A program made the position numbers and the translations under genes. A stretch of DNA of 64,000 nucleotides, from NCBI RefSeq assembly GCF_900239185.1, contig NZ_OENA01000053.1, forward strand, positions 122,300-186,299, written 5' to 3'. The notes beneath the pieces are model-generated. The model had not been told where the DNA came from and made no database searches. It was given only the letters and a program-made list of their open reading frames with translations. The DNA is from Tenacibaculum finnmarkense (GTDB lineage: Bacteria; Bacteroidota; Bacteroidia; Flavobacteriales; Flavobacteriaceae). Position 1 is the stretch's first letter. Each line of letters starts with the position of its first letter. Below are positions 49,923-58,732 of the stretch, piece by piece.

Positions 49923-50543
49923 ATGAAGCGTAGTGTTATTTTTAGGGTTCTTTTTTTGCTATCGATTAGTGGGTTTAGTCAGCATAAATTTACTAGCTAT
50001 TCGGCGCATACATCAATCACAACGGCAATTCGTATAAACAATGAAATTATTTCTTGCAGAACGGCTTTTTTTGAAAAACAATCACAAGAAAAACCATTGA
50101 TGTTTCAGCATACGAAACTGAAAATTGCTGGGCTAAATAAAGTATCTAATATTTTATCAAAATACATAGAAACGCTTCAGAAAGAAATAAATACCGAGCA
50201 AATTTTATACAATATGTTGGCTGAAGACGCGTATAAAAAAATACTTTTTACAAGTAATAATGAGTTGAGTTTTAAAGGAAGGAAACTAAAATTAAAAATA
50301 GATGATTTATATGCCTTTGCAGTAAAAATTAATGGACACAAATTATCGCAATTAGACAATTTTTATAAAGATCATTTTAAAACAGATACCATTTATTATG
50401 ATTTTGAAGAAAATCAATTAAATTATTTTGAGTATCATTTTACCGATAGATCTAATTATGGTATTATGATGGCATTAAATTGCTTGCTTTTAGAGGTGAA
50501 AACATTTCAGTTATTGTATTACGGTACGGTTATGAGTTATTAA
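49923..50543 (+). CDS. secreted or anchored protein, remotely like the GldM N-terminal helical domain
   Basis: A 206-residue protein with a signal-like N-terminus (to SGFSQ, about residue 19). It is predicted largely helical. Two stretches look to me like the first periplasmic domain of GldM: SITTAIRINNEI...LSKYIETLQKEI (about 31-80) against SVTTNE...YDYI.TLK, and LNYFEYHFTDRSN...LLEVKTFQ (about 158-188) against YLAYHF...DVKKTE. GldM is about 510 residues and forms the T9SS motor shaft; this protein lacks the later domains. The likeness is by eye from memory and weak. No neighbour supports a T9SS role. Confidence 0.4.
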   Translation: MKRSVIFRVLFLLSISGFSQHKFTSYSAHTSITTAIRINNEIISCRTAFFEKQSQEKPLMFQHTKLKIAGLNKVSNILSKYIETLQKEINTEQILYNMLAEDAYKKILFTSNNELSFKGRKLKLKIDDLYAFAVKINGHKLSQLDNFYKDHFKTDTIYYDFEENQLNYFEYHFTDRSNYGIMMALNCLLLEVKTFQLLYYGTVMSY

Positions 50544-50674
50544 ATTAGGAATTGTTTTTGAAGTATTTAGCATGAATTTTTCCTAAAAAAAATAAAAAAT
50601 TTTAAATTTTAACAGCTTTGCGCCTCATATTCAGATAATTTGAGTAATTTCGCGGGCTAAATTATTTCATACAG

Positions 50675-51121
50675 ATGAAACGTATAAAAGAATATAAGAA
50701 GCTTTTTAAGGTAGAAGGTCCTATAGTTTTAAAAGAATTAAAAACCACTTACCGTGGATTGGTAAAAGAGTGGCATCCAGATAAATTTCTAGACGAAGAA
50801 AAGAAATTAGAAGCGGAAGAAGTAAGTACTCAAATTATTGATGGGTATCATTTTTTAGTAAGTATTGCTCCTGAAACGAAAGAAGCGCATGCTGATGCTT
50901 ATAAAGCGACTATTACAGAATCAAGAGTTGCTGATTACCAACATAAAAGTATGTCTTTAGAGGTTACTTTTACTGATGGTAATACGTATGAATACTTTGG
51001 TGTTAGTAAGAAATTATTTATCAAATTTGTAAACGCAAAATCGATAAACAATTTTGGAAAAAGAAATATTTTCAATTCTTTTACATACAGAAAGTCGAAA
51101 AAAGCAATGGCGAACGCTTAA
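50675..51121 (+). CDS. J-domain/KTSC domain fusion protein
   Basis: A 148-residue cytoplasmic protein. Residues about 15-60 look like a DnaJ J-domain, with the HPD signature in VKEWHPDKF (about 34-42), which would recruit an Hsp70. The C-terminal 60 residues fit the KTSC domain: SMSLEVTFTDGNTYEYFGVSKKLFIKFVNAKSINNFGKRNIFNSF (about 90-134), a small beta domain of unknown role. The combination is unusual but recurrent in Flavobacteriia by memory. It could present a KTSC-bound partner to DnaK. It stands alone, ended by a strong terminator. The start MKRIKEYKKLFK suits the fold. Confidence 0.75.
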   Translation: MKRIKEYKKLFKVEGPIVLKELKTTYRGLVKEWHPDKFLDEEKKLEAEEVSTQIIDGYHFLVSIAPETKEAHADAYKATITESRVADYQHKSMSLEVTFTDGNTYEYFGVSKKLFIKFVNAKSINNFGKRNIFNSFTYRKSKKAMANA

Positions 51122-51155
51122 AAATTTGCTTTAACACTTCGTTGTTAATTTATAT

Positions 51156-51192
51156 AAAAAAAGCCTTTTTCAAATTTGAAAAAGGCTTTTTT
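51156..51192 (+). terminator. terminator after the J/KTSC gene
   Basis: Stem AAAAAAGCCTTTTTCAAA / TTTGAAAAAGGCTTTTTT, almost no loop, T-run follows. Also the start of the repeat-filled gap. Confidence 0.9.
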
Positions 51193-51244
51193 ATTGTTTT
51201 ATAGCTTTTTTAAGTTTTAAAAAAAGTGTTTTTCAAAAGAGATA

Positions 51245-51480
51245 AACGTCAAACTGAATTTATTTGAGTTTCGCATCCTAATTTACCACAGTTATTAGCT
51301 TTTTTTTGATGACTCTTGTCAATTCGAGTGATTTTAATGACTAAAAAGAATTAAAATTGTATCGAGAATTTGGATTTTTATATGTTGATAAATTTTATAC
51401 TAAAAAAGTTCTCGATACAATTTTTTTGAAGGAAAAAATCACTTGAACTGACAGTTTATTTAATTTTTAAACAGGCTCTA
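51245..51480. repeat. copy of the MITE-like nested inverted repeat (B3), reverse orientation
   Basis: Core 51318-51453: GTCAATTCGAGTGATTTTAA ... TTGTATCGAGAA ... TTCTCGATACAA ... AATCACTTGAACTGAC. The right terminal repeat TTTTTAAACAGGCTCT is intact and ends within 2 bases of the stop codon of the HI0933 gene; the left end is not recognisable. The gap 51122-51481 contains this and the terminator only. Confidence 0.65.
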
Positions 51481-51481
51481 A

Positions 51482-52690
51482 TTATTCCGAAATACTTTTG
51501 GCACAAATATATGCGCCAGTCCACGCATTTTGAAAATTAAATCCGCCAGTAACAGCATCAATATTTAAAACTTCACCAACCATAAATAAGTTTTTATGTA
51601 GTTTACTTTCAAAACGTTTAAAGTTAATTTCTTTCAAATCAACGCCTCCAGCGGTTACAAATTCATCTTTAAAAGTGGTTCGCCCGTTGGCGTTAAACAA
51701 TCCTTTTGTTAATTGCGTTGCTAAATTCTCTAATTGCTTATTACTTAAATCGCCCCAATTTTGGGTTGTTTTTACTTCGGATGCGCTTACAAAACGTTCC
51801 CATAAACGACGAGGAATATCAGCAAATGGCGATTTTAAATGTATTTGTTTTCTTGCTTCTGATTTCTTTAAGGCAGTTAATGTATCTAAAACATCATCAA
51901 AATCTTGCCCTAACCAATTTACTAAAACATTATATTGATAATTTTTATCAGCTAAAATACGTGCTCCAAAAGCTGATAATTTTAAAATTGCAGGACCACT
52001 TAATCCCCAATGTGTAATTAATAAAGGTCCTGAATTTTCTAAATTTGTTCCTACTAATTTTACATCCGCATTAGGAACAGATATTCCGCCTAAATCTATA
52101 ATTCTTTTATCTTTGATGTTAAAGGTAAATAATGAAGGAACAGGTTCAACAACAGTATGTTCTAAAGTTTTACATAAATCCCAAACTTTTTTAGAACTAC
52201 CAGCAGCAATTACTAAATAATCGGCTTTAAATTGTTGTTCTTTTGTGTTGATAATCCATTGTTCATTATTTTTTTCAATAGAATTTACACCATGATTTTT
52301 TAAGACTTTAATTCCTAATTTATCAACAGCATTTTGAAAACAATCAATAATTACTTGCGATGTATTTTCTTCAGGAAAAACTCTGTTATCATCTTCAATT
52401 TTCAATGGAACGCCTCTGTCATCAAACCATTCAAAAGTATCGCCTGTCATAAATTGATGAAAAGGACCTAAAAGTTCTTTTTCTCCTCGAGGATAAAATT
52501 TCACTAATTCTTTCGGTTCAAAACAAGCGTGTGTAACATTACAGCGTCCGCCACCAGAAATTTTTACTTTTTGTAAAACTTCTTTTCCTTTTTCAAGAAT
52601 GGTAATATCTAAATCAGGATTTTGTTCTTTTGCATTAATTGCTGTAAAATGTCCTGCAGCACCGCCACCAATTATAATTACTTTTTTCAT
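51482..52690 (-). CDS. HI0933 family NAD(P)/FAD-dependent oxidoreductase
   Basis: A 402-residue cytoplasmic flavoprotein. It opens with the dinucleotide motif VIIIGGGAAGHFTAINA (about 3-19), has SGGGRCNVTH (about 45-54), AAGSSKKVWDLCKT (about 165-178), and closes with TAGGVDLKEINF and GEVLNIDAVTGGFNFQNAWTGAYICAKSI, the standard HI0933-like C-terminus. Members are conserved in nearly all bacteria, but their substrate is unresolved. It is isolated and flanked on each side by MITE-like repeats. Confidence 0.9.
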   Translation of the reverse strand: MKKVIIIGGGAAGHFTAINAKEQNPDLDITILEKGKEVLQKVKISGGGRCNVTHACFEPKELVKFYPRGEKELLGPFHQFMTGDTFEWFDDRGVPLKIEDDNRVFPEENTSQVIIDCFQNAVDKLGIKVLKNHGVNSIEKNNEQWIINTKEQQFKADYLVIAAGSSKKVWDLCKTLEHTVVEPVPSLFTFNIKDKRIIDLGGISVPNADVKLVGTNLENSGPLLITHWGLSGPAILKLSAFGARILADKNYQYNVLVNWLGQDFDDVLDTLTALKKSEARKQIHLKSPFADIPRRLWERFVSASEVKTTQNWGDLSNKQLENLATQLTKGLFNANGRTTFKDEFVTAGGVDLKEINFKRFESKLHKNLFMVGEVLNIDAVTGGFNFQNAWTGAYICAKSISE

Positions 52691-52696
52691 TTTTTA

Positions 52697-52830
52697 TGTT
52701 GTCAGTTCGAGTGATTTTTTCTTTCAAAAATTGTATCGAGAATTTATTTAAAGCCTCGATACTTTTAAAATCAATCTATTTTATTCAAAATTTGATGCGA
52801 TGCTGAACTAAATTCAGCATGACGGAGTTT
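52697..52830. repeat. partial copy of the MITE-like repeat (B4) with a second palindrome
   Basis: GTCAGTTCGAGTGATTTTTT and TTGTATCGAGAA are present with only a partial inverse (CTCGATAC). At about 52797-52820 the palindrome ATGCTGAACTAAATTCAGCAT occurs, related to the TGAA...TTCA segment at 63660. It fills the gap between the HI0933 and GYDIA genes. Confidence 0.55.
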
Positions 52831-52839
52831 TGTGATATT

Positions 52840-53769
52840 TTATAAAACCATTTTTTGATAAGGAACAATTGTATTGTAGCCTTTATCTTCGAAATAATTT
52901 ACTGTGTTTTCATTTCCTGTAGCTAAAACAAAATCGCCACCCCAAGCACCTAAGCTTTTTATTTCGCCAAAATAATCAGCAAAAAGTCGTTTTTTTACAG
53001 GTGTTTGTTTAATAATTGAACTGATTATTTGTTCGTGTTCAACGATTATTTTATTGATGTTTTTAGTAGAGTCTGCCTTTAAAAATGCTTCTGTTAAATC
53101 GTTTATTTCAGGAATTAATTTTTTAGCACTTTCTCTGTGTTCTTTATATTGCGCAATTCCTTCTCGGCTATTTTGTTTTTGATTTAAATAGATAAAAAAT
53201 AATTCATCTGCAAAAGTAGGATTAAATTTTACTTTTGATACCATCGGTTTTTTTTCACCTAGTTGATATAAAATTGGCGTGTTATTACTTGCACAAGCAA
53301 TATCGTAACCACTTCCTGAAAAGGCATTTTGCAACAAAATAAACGGATTTACCTTTGCCCAATTTGCGATATTATTTATCAACGTTGATGAACTTCCTAA
53401 TCCCCAGTTTTGAGGGAAAGTTAAGTTTGTTTTTACAAGATAGCCGTTTTTATCGCTTAGAAAATCAGGATTTAATTTTTTAGCTTCTTGTAAAATATCA
53501 GCTAAAGTTTCTGCGATAAATTCGGCATTTCCTTCTTTATCAGAATTAAAAGTAGCAGAAGTTAGGCGTAACTTTGGCAAATCGAAAGTAGCTTCAAACC
53601 AACATTCGCCAGTATTGGTAAAACTTCCCCAAATAAGTTGTTGTTCTTTGATGGGTTCAATTATTAAATCTTGCCCAAATTTGGTAGGAACCGCCAACGA
53701 TGTTGCGCCATCTAAAACAAGATATTCACCTGTTAATAATAATTTTCCGTTGCTGTAAAATGTATCCAA
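52840..53769 (-). CDS. GYDIA family GHMP kinase
   Basis: A 309-residue GHMP-fold kinase. It has the N-terminal GKLLLTGEYLVLDGA (about 8-22), the phosphate loop PQNWGLGSSSTLI (about 119-131) and the family-naming NAFSGSGYDIACA (about 148-160). The C-terminal glycine motif is SLGAWGGDFVLA (about 275-286). The GYDIA family is restricted to Bacteroidetes and related bacteria and has no assigned substrate that I know of. It lies 4 bases after HMG-CoA reductase on the same strand, so a role as phosphomevalonate kinase, otherwise not visible here, is plausible. Confidence 0.88.
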   Translation of the reverse strand: MDTFYSNGKLLLTGEYLVLDGATSLAVPTKFGQDLIIEPIKEQQLIWGSFTNTGECWFEATFDLPKLRLTSATFNSDKEGNAEFIAETLADILQEAKKLNPDFLSDKNGYLVKTNLTFPQNWGLGSSSTLINNIANWAKVNPFILLQNAFSGSGYDIACASNNTPILYQLGEKKPMVSKVKFNPTFADELFFIYLNQKQNSREGIAQYKEHRESAKKLIPEINDLTEAFLKADSTKNINKIIVEHEQIISSIIKQTPVKKRLFADYFGEIKSLGAWGGDFVLATGNENTVNYFEDKGYNTIVPYQKMVL

Positions 53770-53773
53770 AATT

Positions 53774-55045
53774 TTAGTTTCTTAATTCGTTAACTTTAGC
53801 AACTACGGCGCTATGAGAAACAGTTTTGTTATCAAAATAAGTGCTAACAATTTCTTTTTCTTCGGATGTTGCTTCTAGCTGATTTAAAATATTCTGCAAG
53901 TGCATTTTCATGTGTCCGTGCTGAATTCCTTTGGTTGTTAAAGCACGTAAAGCGGCAAAATTTTGAGCTAATCCTGCAGTTGCAACAATTTCCATCAGTT
54001 GTTTTGCGGACGGTTTTTGCATCATATCTAACGATAATTTTGCCATCGGATGCAAGCCTGTTAAACCACCAACAGTTCCAAGAGCAAGCGGAATTTCAAT
54101 CCAAAATTTAAAGATTCCGTTTTTTATTTCGCAATGTGTTAAACTTCTGTATTGCCCATCTTTTGAAGCGTAAGCATGTGCGCCAGCTTCAATAGCTCTA
54201 AAATCGTTTCCTGTAGCTAAAACCACCGAATCGATACCGTTCATAATTCCTTTATTATGCGTAACGGCTCTGTAAGGTTCTATTTCAGCAATTTTAACAG
54301 CTTGTTCAAATTTTTGAGCAAATTTCTGAGGGTTTTCTCCGCCTAAATCTTCAATTTTACAAGAAACTTCAGCTCGAACCAAACACTGTGGAACATAATT
54401 CGATAAAATACTCATTACAATTTCTATATCATCTTTTTGAAAAGTTTTTGCAATAGCTTCCAAACAAGAATTGATAAAGTTTGCACCCATGCTATCTTTT
54501 GTTTCAAAAGTGACATGAAGTTGGTAGTAATTAGCAAGTTTATCGGTTTTATCAATCAATTGAATATCTAAAATACCGCCACCACGCTTTTCCATGTTTT
54601 TGGTAATCGAAGCCGTTGCGCTATATAAAGCTTGTTTTTGTTGCTCAAAATAAGTTGTCAACGCTTTTTTATCGCCTTGATACATAAAATGTACCTGCCC
54701 GATTTTTGTGGTAGAAATAACCTGGGTTTTAAAACCACCACGAGTACTCCAATATTTTGCAACTAACGATGCCGCAGCAACAACCGAACTTTCTTCAACG
54801 ACCATCGGAATTACATAATCTTGCCCATTGATGATGAAATTTGGCGCAATTCCGTAGGGCATATAAAAATTAGAAATGGTGTTTTCTATAAAATCGTCAT
54901 GTAGTTGTTGTAGCTTTTGATCTACATTCCAATATTGTTTTAATGTTTGTGTAATTTCAGGTTGGTTAGAAAAATAATTTTCTGTTAACCAAGCTATTTT
55001 TTCTTCTTTGGTAAGTTTAGAAAATCCAGCAATAATTTTAGACAT
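53774..55045 (-). CDS. hydroxymethylglutaryl-CoA reductase, class II
   Basis: A 423-residue enzyme (start MSKIIAGFSKLTKEEKI; the Met two residues earlier is possible) making mevalonate from HMG-CoA. Class II features: ENTISNFYMPYGIAPNF (catalytic Glu, about 53-69), PMVVEESSVVAAAS (about 79-92), DSMGANFINS (about 184-193), MNGIDSVVLATGND (Asp about 269) and LGTVGGLTGLHPMA (catalytic His about 376 lies further on in HGHMKMH). Class II enzymes are often called degradative, but in bacteria with the mevalonate route they act in synthesis. It is followed by the GYDIA kinase. A TATCTTTG box lies upstream. Confidence 0.93.
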   Translation of the reverse strand: MSKIIAGFSKLTKEEKIAWLTENYFSNQPEITQTLKQYWNVDQKLQQLHDDFIENTISNFYMPYGIAPNFIINGQDYVIPMVVEESSVVAAASLVAKYWSTRGGFKTQVISTTKIGQVHFMYQGDKKALTTYFEQQKQALYSATASITKNMEKRGGGILDIQLIDKTDKLANYYQLHVTFETKDSMGANFINSCLEAIAKTFQKDDIEIVMSILSNYVPQCLVRAEVSCKIEDLGGENPQKFAQKFEQAVKIAEIEPYRAVTHNKGIMNGIDSVVLATGNDFRAIEAGAHAYASKDGQYRSLTHCEIKNGIFKFWIEIPLALGTVGGLTGLHPMAKLSLDMMQKPSAKQLMEIVATAGLAQNFAALRALTTKGIQHGHMKMHLQNILNQLEATSEEKEIVSTYFDNKTVSHSAVVAKVNELRN

Positions 55046-55067
55046 TCTCATTTAATTTTAGGTGCTT

Positions 55068-55075
55068 CAAAGATA
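55068..55075 (-). promoter_or_regulatory. -7 box of the HMG-CoA reductase/GYDIA operon
   Basis: Minus-strand TATCTTTG, full TAnnTTTG match, 16 to 22 bases before the possible start codons. Confidence 0.55.
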
Positions 55076-55187
55076 AATGAATCCTATTAAAATAGGCTGC
55101 TTATTTAGTATTTATGATTTTTTTGACACGTTTTTCGCTGATTTTTCCGTAAACTTGGCAAACTTTTCAGATAAACAACAATCTAAC

Positions 55188-57332
55188 ATGAAAAAAATAC
55201 TACTACTTTTTATAGGATTATCTACATTATTGCAAGCGCAAAAAAAAGATATTTCCTTAGAAGATATATGGAGAAAAGGCACGTTTAGAGCCGATTATAT
55301 GAATTCGTTAAATTCAATGAATGATGATTTTTATTCCTTATTGAATACTGAAAATGGAAATTCAACCGTAGATAAATACAGTTACAAAACTTTAGAAAAG
55401 GTTGAAACCATTGTAAACGGTGCTAATTTAAACGGCTTAAAAAGATTTGACTCTTATAGCTTTAATAGCGATGAAACAAAACTTATTTTAGGAACTAATT
55501 TTAAGCCTATTTTTCGTCATTCTTTTCTAGGAACATTCTATATGTATGATATTGCTTCAAAAACATTGAAGTTAATTGGAGAAGATATTCAACGTCCTAC
55601 TTTTTCGCCAGATAGTAAAAGAGTAGCGTATGCAAAAAACAACAATTTATTTATTAGAGATTTTTCAAACAATACGCTTGTTCAGGTTACAAACGATGGT
55701 GAAAAAAATAAAATTATCAACGGTATTACCGATTGGGTTTACGAAGAAGAATTTGCTTTTGTAAGAGCTTTCGATTGGAGTGCGAATGGTAATCATCTTG
55801 CTTTTTTACGTTTTGATGAAAGTGCTGTTAAAACATTTTCAATGGATGTGTACGGAAAAGAGAAATATCCTACGCAACACGTTTTTAAATACCCGAAAGC
55901 TGGGGAAGATAACGCCAAAGTAACCTTACATATTTATACGCTAAGTACTAACGGAACAGCAAAAATGATTTTTGGTGATTATGAATATATTCCAAGAATC
56001 AACTGGACAAAAGACGATAATATTTTAGCAGTTCGTACTTTAAATCGTCATCAGAATGATTTAAAAATGTATTTTATCAATGCTAAAACCTACAATACTT
56101 CATTAATTTTAAATGAAAAAGATGCTGCTTATGTAGCGGTAAATGATGACTTAACTTTTTTAGATGATAATAGCTTTATTTGGTCTAGCGAAAAAGATGG
56201 TTACAATCATATGTATCATTATAATAAAAAAGGGAAGTTAATAAACCAAGTAACCAAAGGAAATTGGGAAGTAACAAATTACTATGGTTTTAATGCTGAT
56301 AAAAACACACTTTATTACCAATCGGTTGAAAATGGATCAATAAATAGAGGTGTTTATAGTGTTTCTTTATCTGGTGAAAATAAAAAAATATTAAGTAATC
56401 CTTCAGGAACAAATAATGCTTCTTTTAGTAAAAACATGAAGTATTTTATCAATACTTTTTCGGATGCAACTACGCCAAGAGTTTATTCTTTAAGAAACGA
56501 TGCAGGAAAAGTATTAAAAACAATTAAAGACAACGCTGCTTTAAAGCAAGTAGTTTCAACATATAATTTAAGTAAAAAAGAGTTTTCGACCATTAATGTA
56601 AACGGAAATGACTTAAATATGTACACTATTAAGCCTGCTAATTTTGATGCAAATAAAAAATATCCTGTATTGATGTATCAATATTCAGGACCGGGGTCTC
56701 AAAGTGTAAAAAATAGCTGGAATAATTCAAACGATTATTGGCATCAAATGTTAGCACAAAGCGGTTACATAGTTGTTTGCGTTGATGGTAGAGGAACTGG
56801 TTTTAAAGGTAGAGATTTCAAAAAAGTTACCTATTTAAACTTGGTAAAATACGAAACGGAAGACCAAATAGCAGTCGCTAAAAAATTAGCTAATTTACCG
56901 TATGTTGACGAAAAAAGAGTAGGTATTTGGGGTTGGTCATTCGGTGGACACATGAGTACGAATTGTATTTTAAAAGGAAATGATGTTTTTTCAACAGCAA
57001 TCGCAGTAGCACCTGTTACTACTTGGCGTTTTTACGATTCTATTTATACCGAGCGTTACATGCGTACTCCTGAAGAAAATCCTACAGGTTATGATGCAAA
57101 TTCTCCTTTAAATTACCCAGAATTATTAAAAGGAAAGTACTTATTAATCCATGGAACAGGCGATGATAATGTACACGTTCAAAATGCATACAGAATGGCG
57201 GAAGCTTTAATTCAAGCTAATAAGCAATTTGAATGGGGAATGTATCCTGATAAAGATCACGGAATTTACGGTGGTAATACTCGTTTGCATTTATACACGA
57301 AAATGACAAACTTTATTAAAAATAATTTATAA
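55188..57332 (+). CDS. dipeptidyl-peptidase IV-like S9 family peptidase
   Basis: A 714-residue secreted or periplasmic serine peptidase that releases N-terminal dipeptides, often X-Pro. The start MKKILLLFIGLSTLLQAQ gives a good signal peptide; a longer frame upstream does not. The first 470 residues make the beta-propeller (DPPIV N-terminal domain: PTFSPDSKRVAYAKNNNLFIRD at about 138-159; DWVYEEEFAFVRAFDWS with the double-Glu substrate clamp at about 183-199). The catalytic domain has GWSFGGHMS (Ser about 584), DDNVHVQNA (Asp) and KDHGIYGG (His). It is 12 bases before two peptide transporters. Confidence 0.93.
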   Translation: MKKILLLFIGLSTLLQAQKKDISLEDIWRKGTFRADYMNSLNSMNDDFYSLLNTENGNSTVDKYSYKTLEKVETIVNGANLNGLKRFDSYSFNSDETKLILGTNFKPIFRHSFLGTFYMYDIASKTLKLIGEDIQRPTFSPDSKRVAYAKNNNLFIRDFSNNTLVQVTNDGEKNKIINGITDWVYEEEFAFVRAFDWSANGNHLAFLRFDESAVKTFSMDVYGKEKYPTQHVFKYPKAGEDNAKVTLHIYTLSTNGTAKMIFGDYEYIPRINWTKDDNILAVRTLNRHQNDLKMYFINAKTYNTSLILNEKDAAYVAVNDDLTFLDDNSFIWSSEKDGYNHMYHYNKKGKLINQVTKGNWEVTNYYGFNADKNTLYYQSVENGSINRGVYSVSLSGENKKILSNPSGTNNASFSKNMKYFINTFSDATTPRVYSLRNDAGKVLKTIKDNAALKQVVSTYNLSKKEFSTINVNGNDLNMYTIKPANFDANKKYPVLMYQYSGPGSQSVKNSWNNSNDYWHQMLAQSGYIVVCVDGRGTGFKGRDFKKVTYLNLVKYETEDQIAVAKKLANLPYVDEKRVGIWGWSFGGHMSTNCILKGNDVFSTAIAVAPVTTWRFYDSIYTERYMRTPEENPTGYDANSPLNYPELLKGKYLLIHGTGDDNVHVQNAYRMAEALIQANKQFEWGMYPDKDHGIYGGNTRLHLYTKMTNFIKNNL

Positions 57333-57344
57333 AATAAATAAAAT

Positions 57345-58715
57345 ATGAACACTGTAAAACAAGATGAGTTTTTAGGACATCCTAAAGGTTTATATGTATT
57401 ATTTTTCGTGGAAATGTGGGAGCGTTTTTCGTATTATGGTATGAGAGCAATTTTAACATTGTATTTAGCGGCACCGATATTGTTAGGAAATCCACAATCT
57501 GGTTTTGGTTGGTCAAACGCCGAAACAATTTCTTTTTATGGAACTTATACAATGCTTGCTTATATCACCTCAATACCTGGTGGTTGGATTGCCGATAAAT
57601 ATATAGGACAGAAAAAAGCCGTAATGCTAGGTGGAATATTACTGTGTATTGGGCATGGTATTTTAGCAGTAGATGCACAATGGGCATTTTTTACAGGCTT
57701 ATTTTTTATTGTAACGGGTGTTGGTTTTTTAAAACCAAATATTTCAACAATGGTAGGGGGATTATATCCTAAAGGAGATGATAGAAGAGATAAAGGTTTT
57801 TATATATTTTATATCGGAATAAATTTAGGTGCATTTTTAGGTGCTTTAGCAGTTGGTATTGTTGCTGCAGCCTACGGATGGCATGCTGGTTTCGGATTGG
57901 CAGGTATTGGTATGGCTTTAGGACAGGTTGTTTACATGTATGGAATTAAACATTTAGAAGGTGTTGGTGATTTTATGGGAACACAAGATTCGCCAAATAA
58001 AGAATTAATGAAAAAACCATTAACCGCTATTGAAAAAGATAGAATGTTAGTGATGTTTTTATCATTTTTAATCATCATTGTTTTCTGGGGAGCTTTTGAG
58101 CAAGCAGGAGGTTTAATGAGTTTATATACCGAACAAAAAACAGATAGATTGTTGTCATTTATAGGATATGAAGTTCCTTCGGCAACTTTTCAGTCAATCA
58201 ACGCATTTTTTATCATTGTATTTGGAACTGCTGTTGGTGGTTTTTGGTATAAATGGGGTAAAAAAGGAAAAGAATCGTCTTCTTTATTTAAAATGGCAAT
58301 TGGTGTAATTATTATGGCTTTTGGTTTTTTCTTTATGAGTAAAGCAAGTACTGAAGTTGTAATGGATGGAGAAAAAGTTATTGAAAAATCAGCAATGATT
58401 TGGTTAGTATTAGCTTATTTATTTCATACAATTGGTGAATTATGTGCCTCTCCGGTAGCTTTATCATTTATTACAAAATTAGCACCAGTAAAATATGCAT
58501 CTTTTATGATGGGAGCTTATTTTGCTGCTACAGGTTTAGGTAACAAAGTTGCAGGATTTGTTGGGTCAATGTCTGAAGGAGCAGGAGAATTTCAAATATT
58601 TACAGGAATTGCAGTTTTCTGTACTCTTTTTGGAATCCTTATCCTTTTAATATTAAAACCATTAAAAAGATTAACTCACGGTGCAGAAGATGCTCAGTTA
58701 AATGTAAATAATTAA
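57345..58715 (+). CDS. POT family proton-dependent oligopeptide transporter 1
   Basis: A 456-residue inner-membrane transporter with about 12 helices. It shows the POT opening GHPKGLYVLFFVEMWERFSYYGMRAIL (ExxERFxYY motif at about 22-30), the GGWIADKYIGQKKAV loop (about 79-93), and GTGFLKPNIST-type GVGFLKPNISTMVG (about 126-139). The C-terminal half has LFHTIGELCASPV. Proton-driven uptake of di- and tripeptides fits the S9 peptidase upstream, whose product is dipeptides. A second POT gene follows 17 bases on. Confidence 0.94.
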   Translation: MNTVKQDEFLGHPKGLYVLFFVEMWERFSYYGMRAILTLYLAAPILLGNPQSGFGWSNAETISFYGTYTMLAYITSIPGGWIADKYIGQKKAVMLGGILLCIGHGILAVDAQWAFFTGLFFIVTGVGFLKPNISTMVGGLYPKGDDRRDKGFYIFYIGINLGAFLGALAVGIVAAAYGWHAGFGLAGIGMALGQVVYMYGIKHLEGVGDFMGTQDSPNKELMKKPLTAIEKDRMLVMFLSFLIIIVFWGAFEQAGGLMSLYTEQKTDRLLSFIGYEVPSATFQSINAFFIIVFGTAVGGFWYKWGKKGKESSSLFKMAIGVIIMAFGFFFMSKASTEVVMDGEKVIEKSAMIWLVLAYLFHTIGELCASPVALSFITKLAPVKYASFMMGAYFAATGLGNKVAGFVGSMSEGAGEFQIFTGIAVFCTLFGILILLILKPLKRLTHGAEDAQLNVNN

Positions 58716-58732
58716 AATTAAAATATATAATA

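Noticed and set aside
55077..55187. N-terminal extension of the S9 peptidase
   Set aside because: The extra 37 residues would precede a clear signal peptide and overlap the HMG-CoA reductase promoter.
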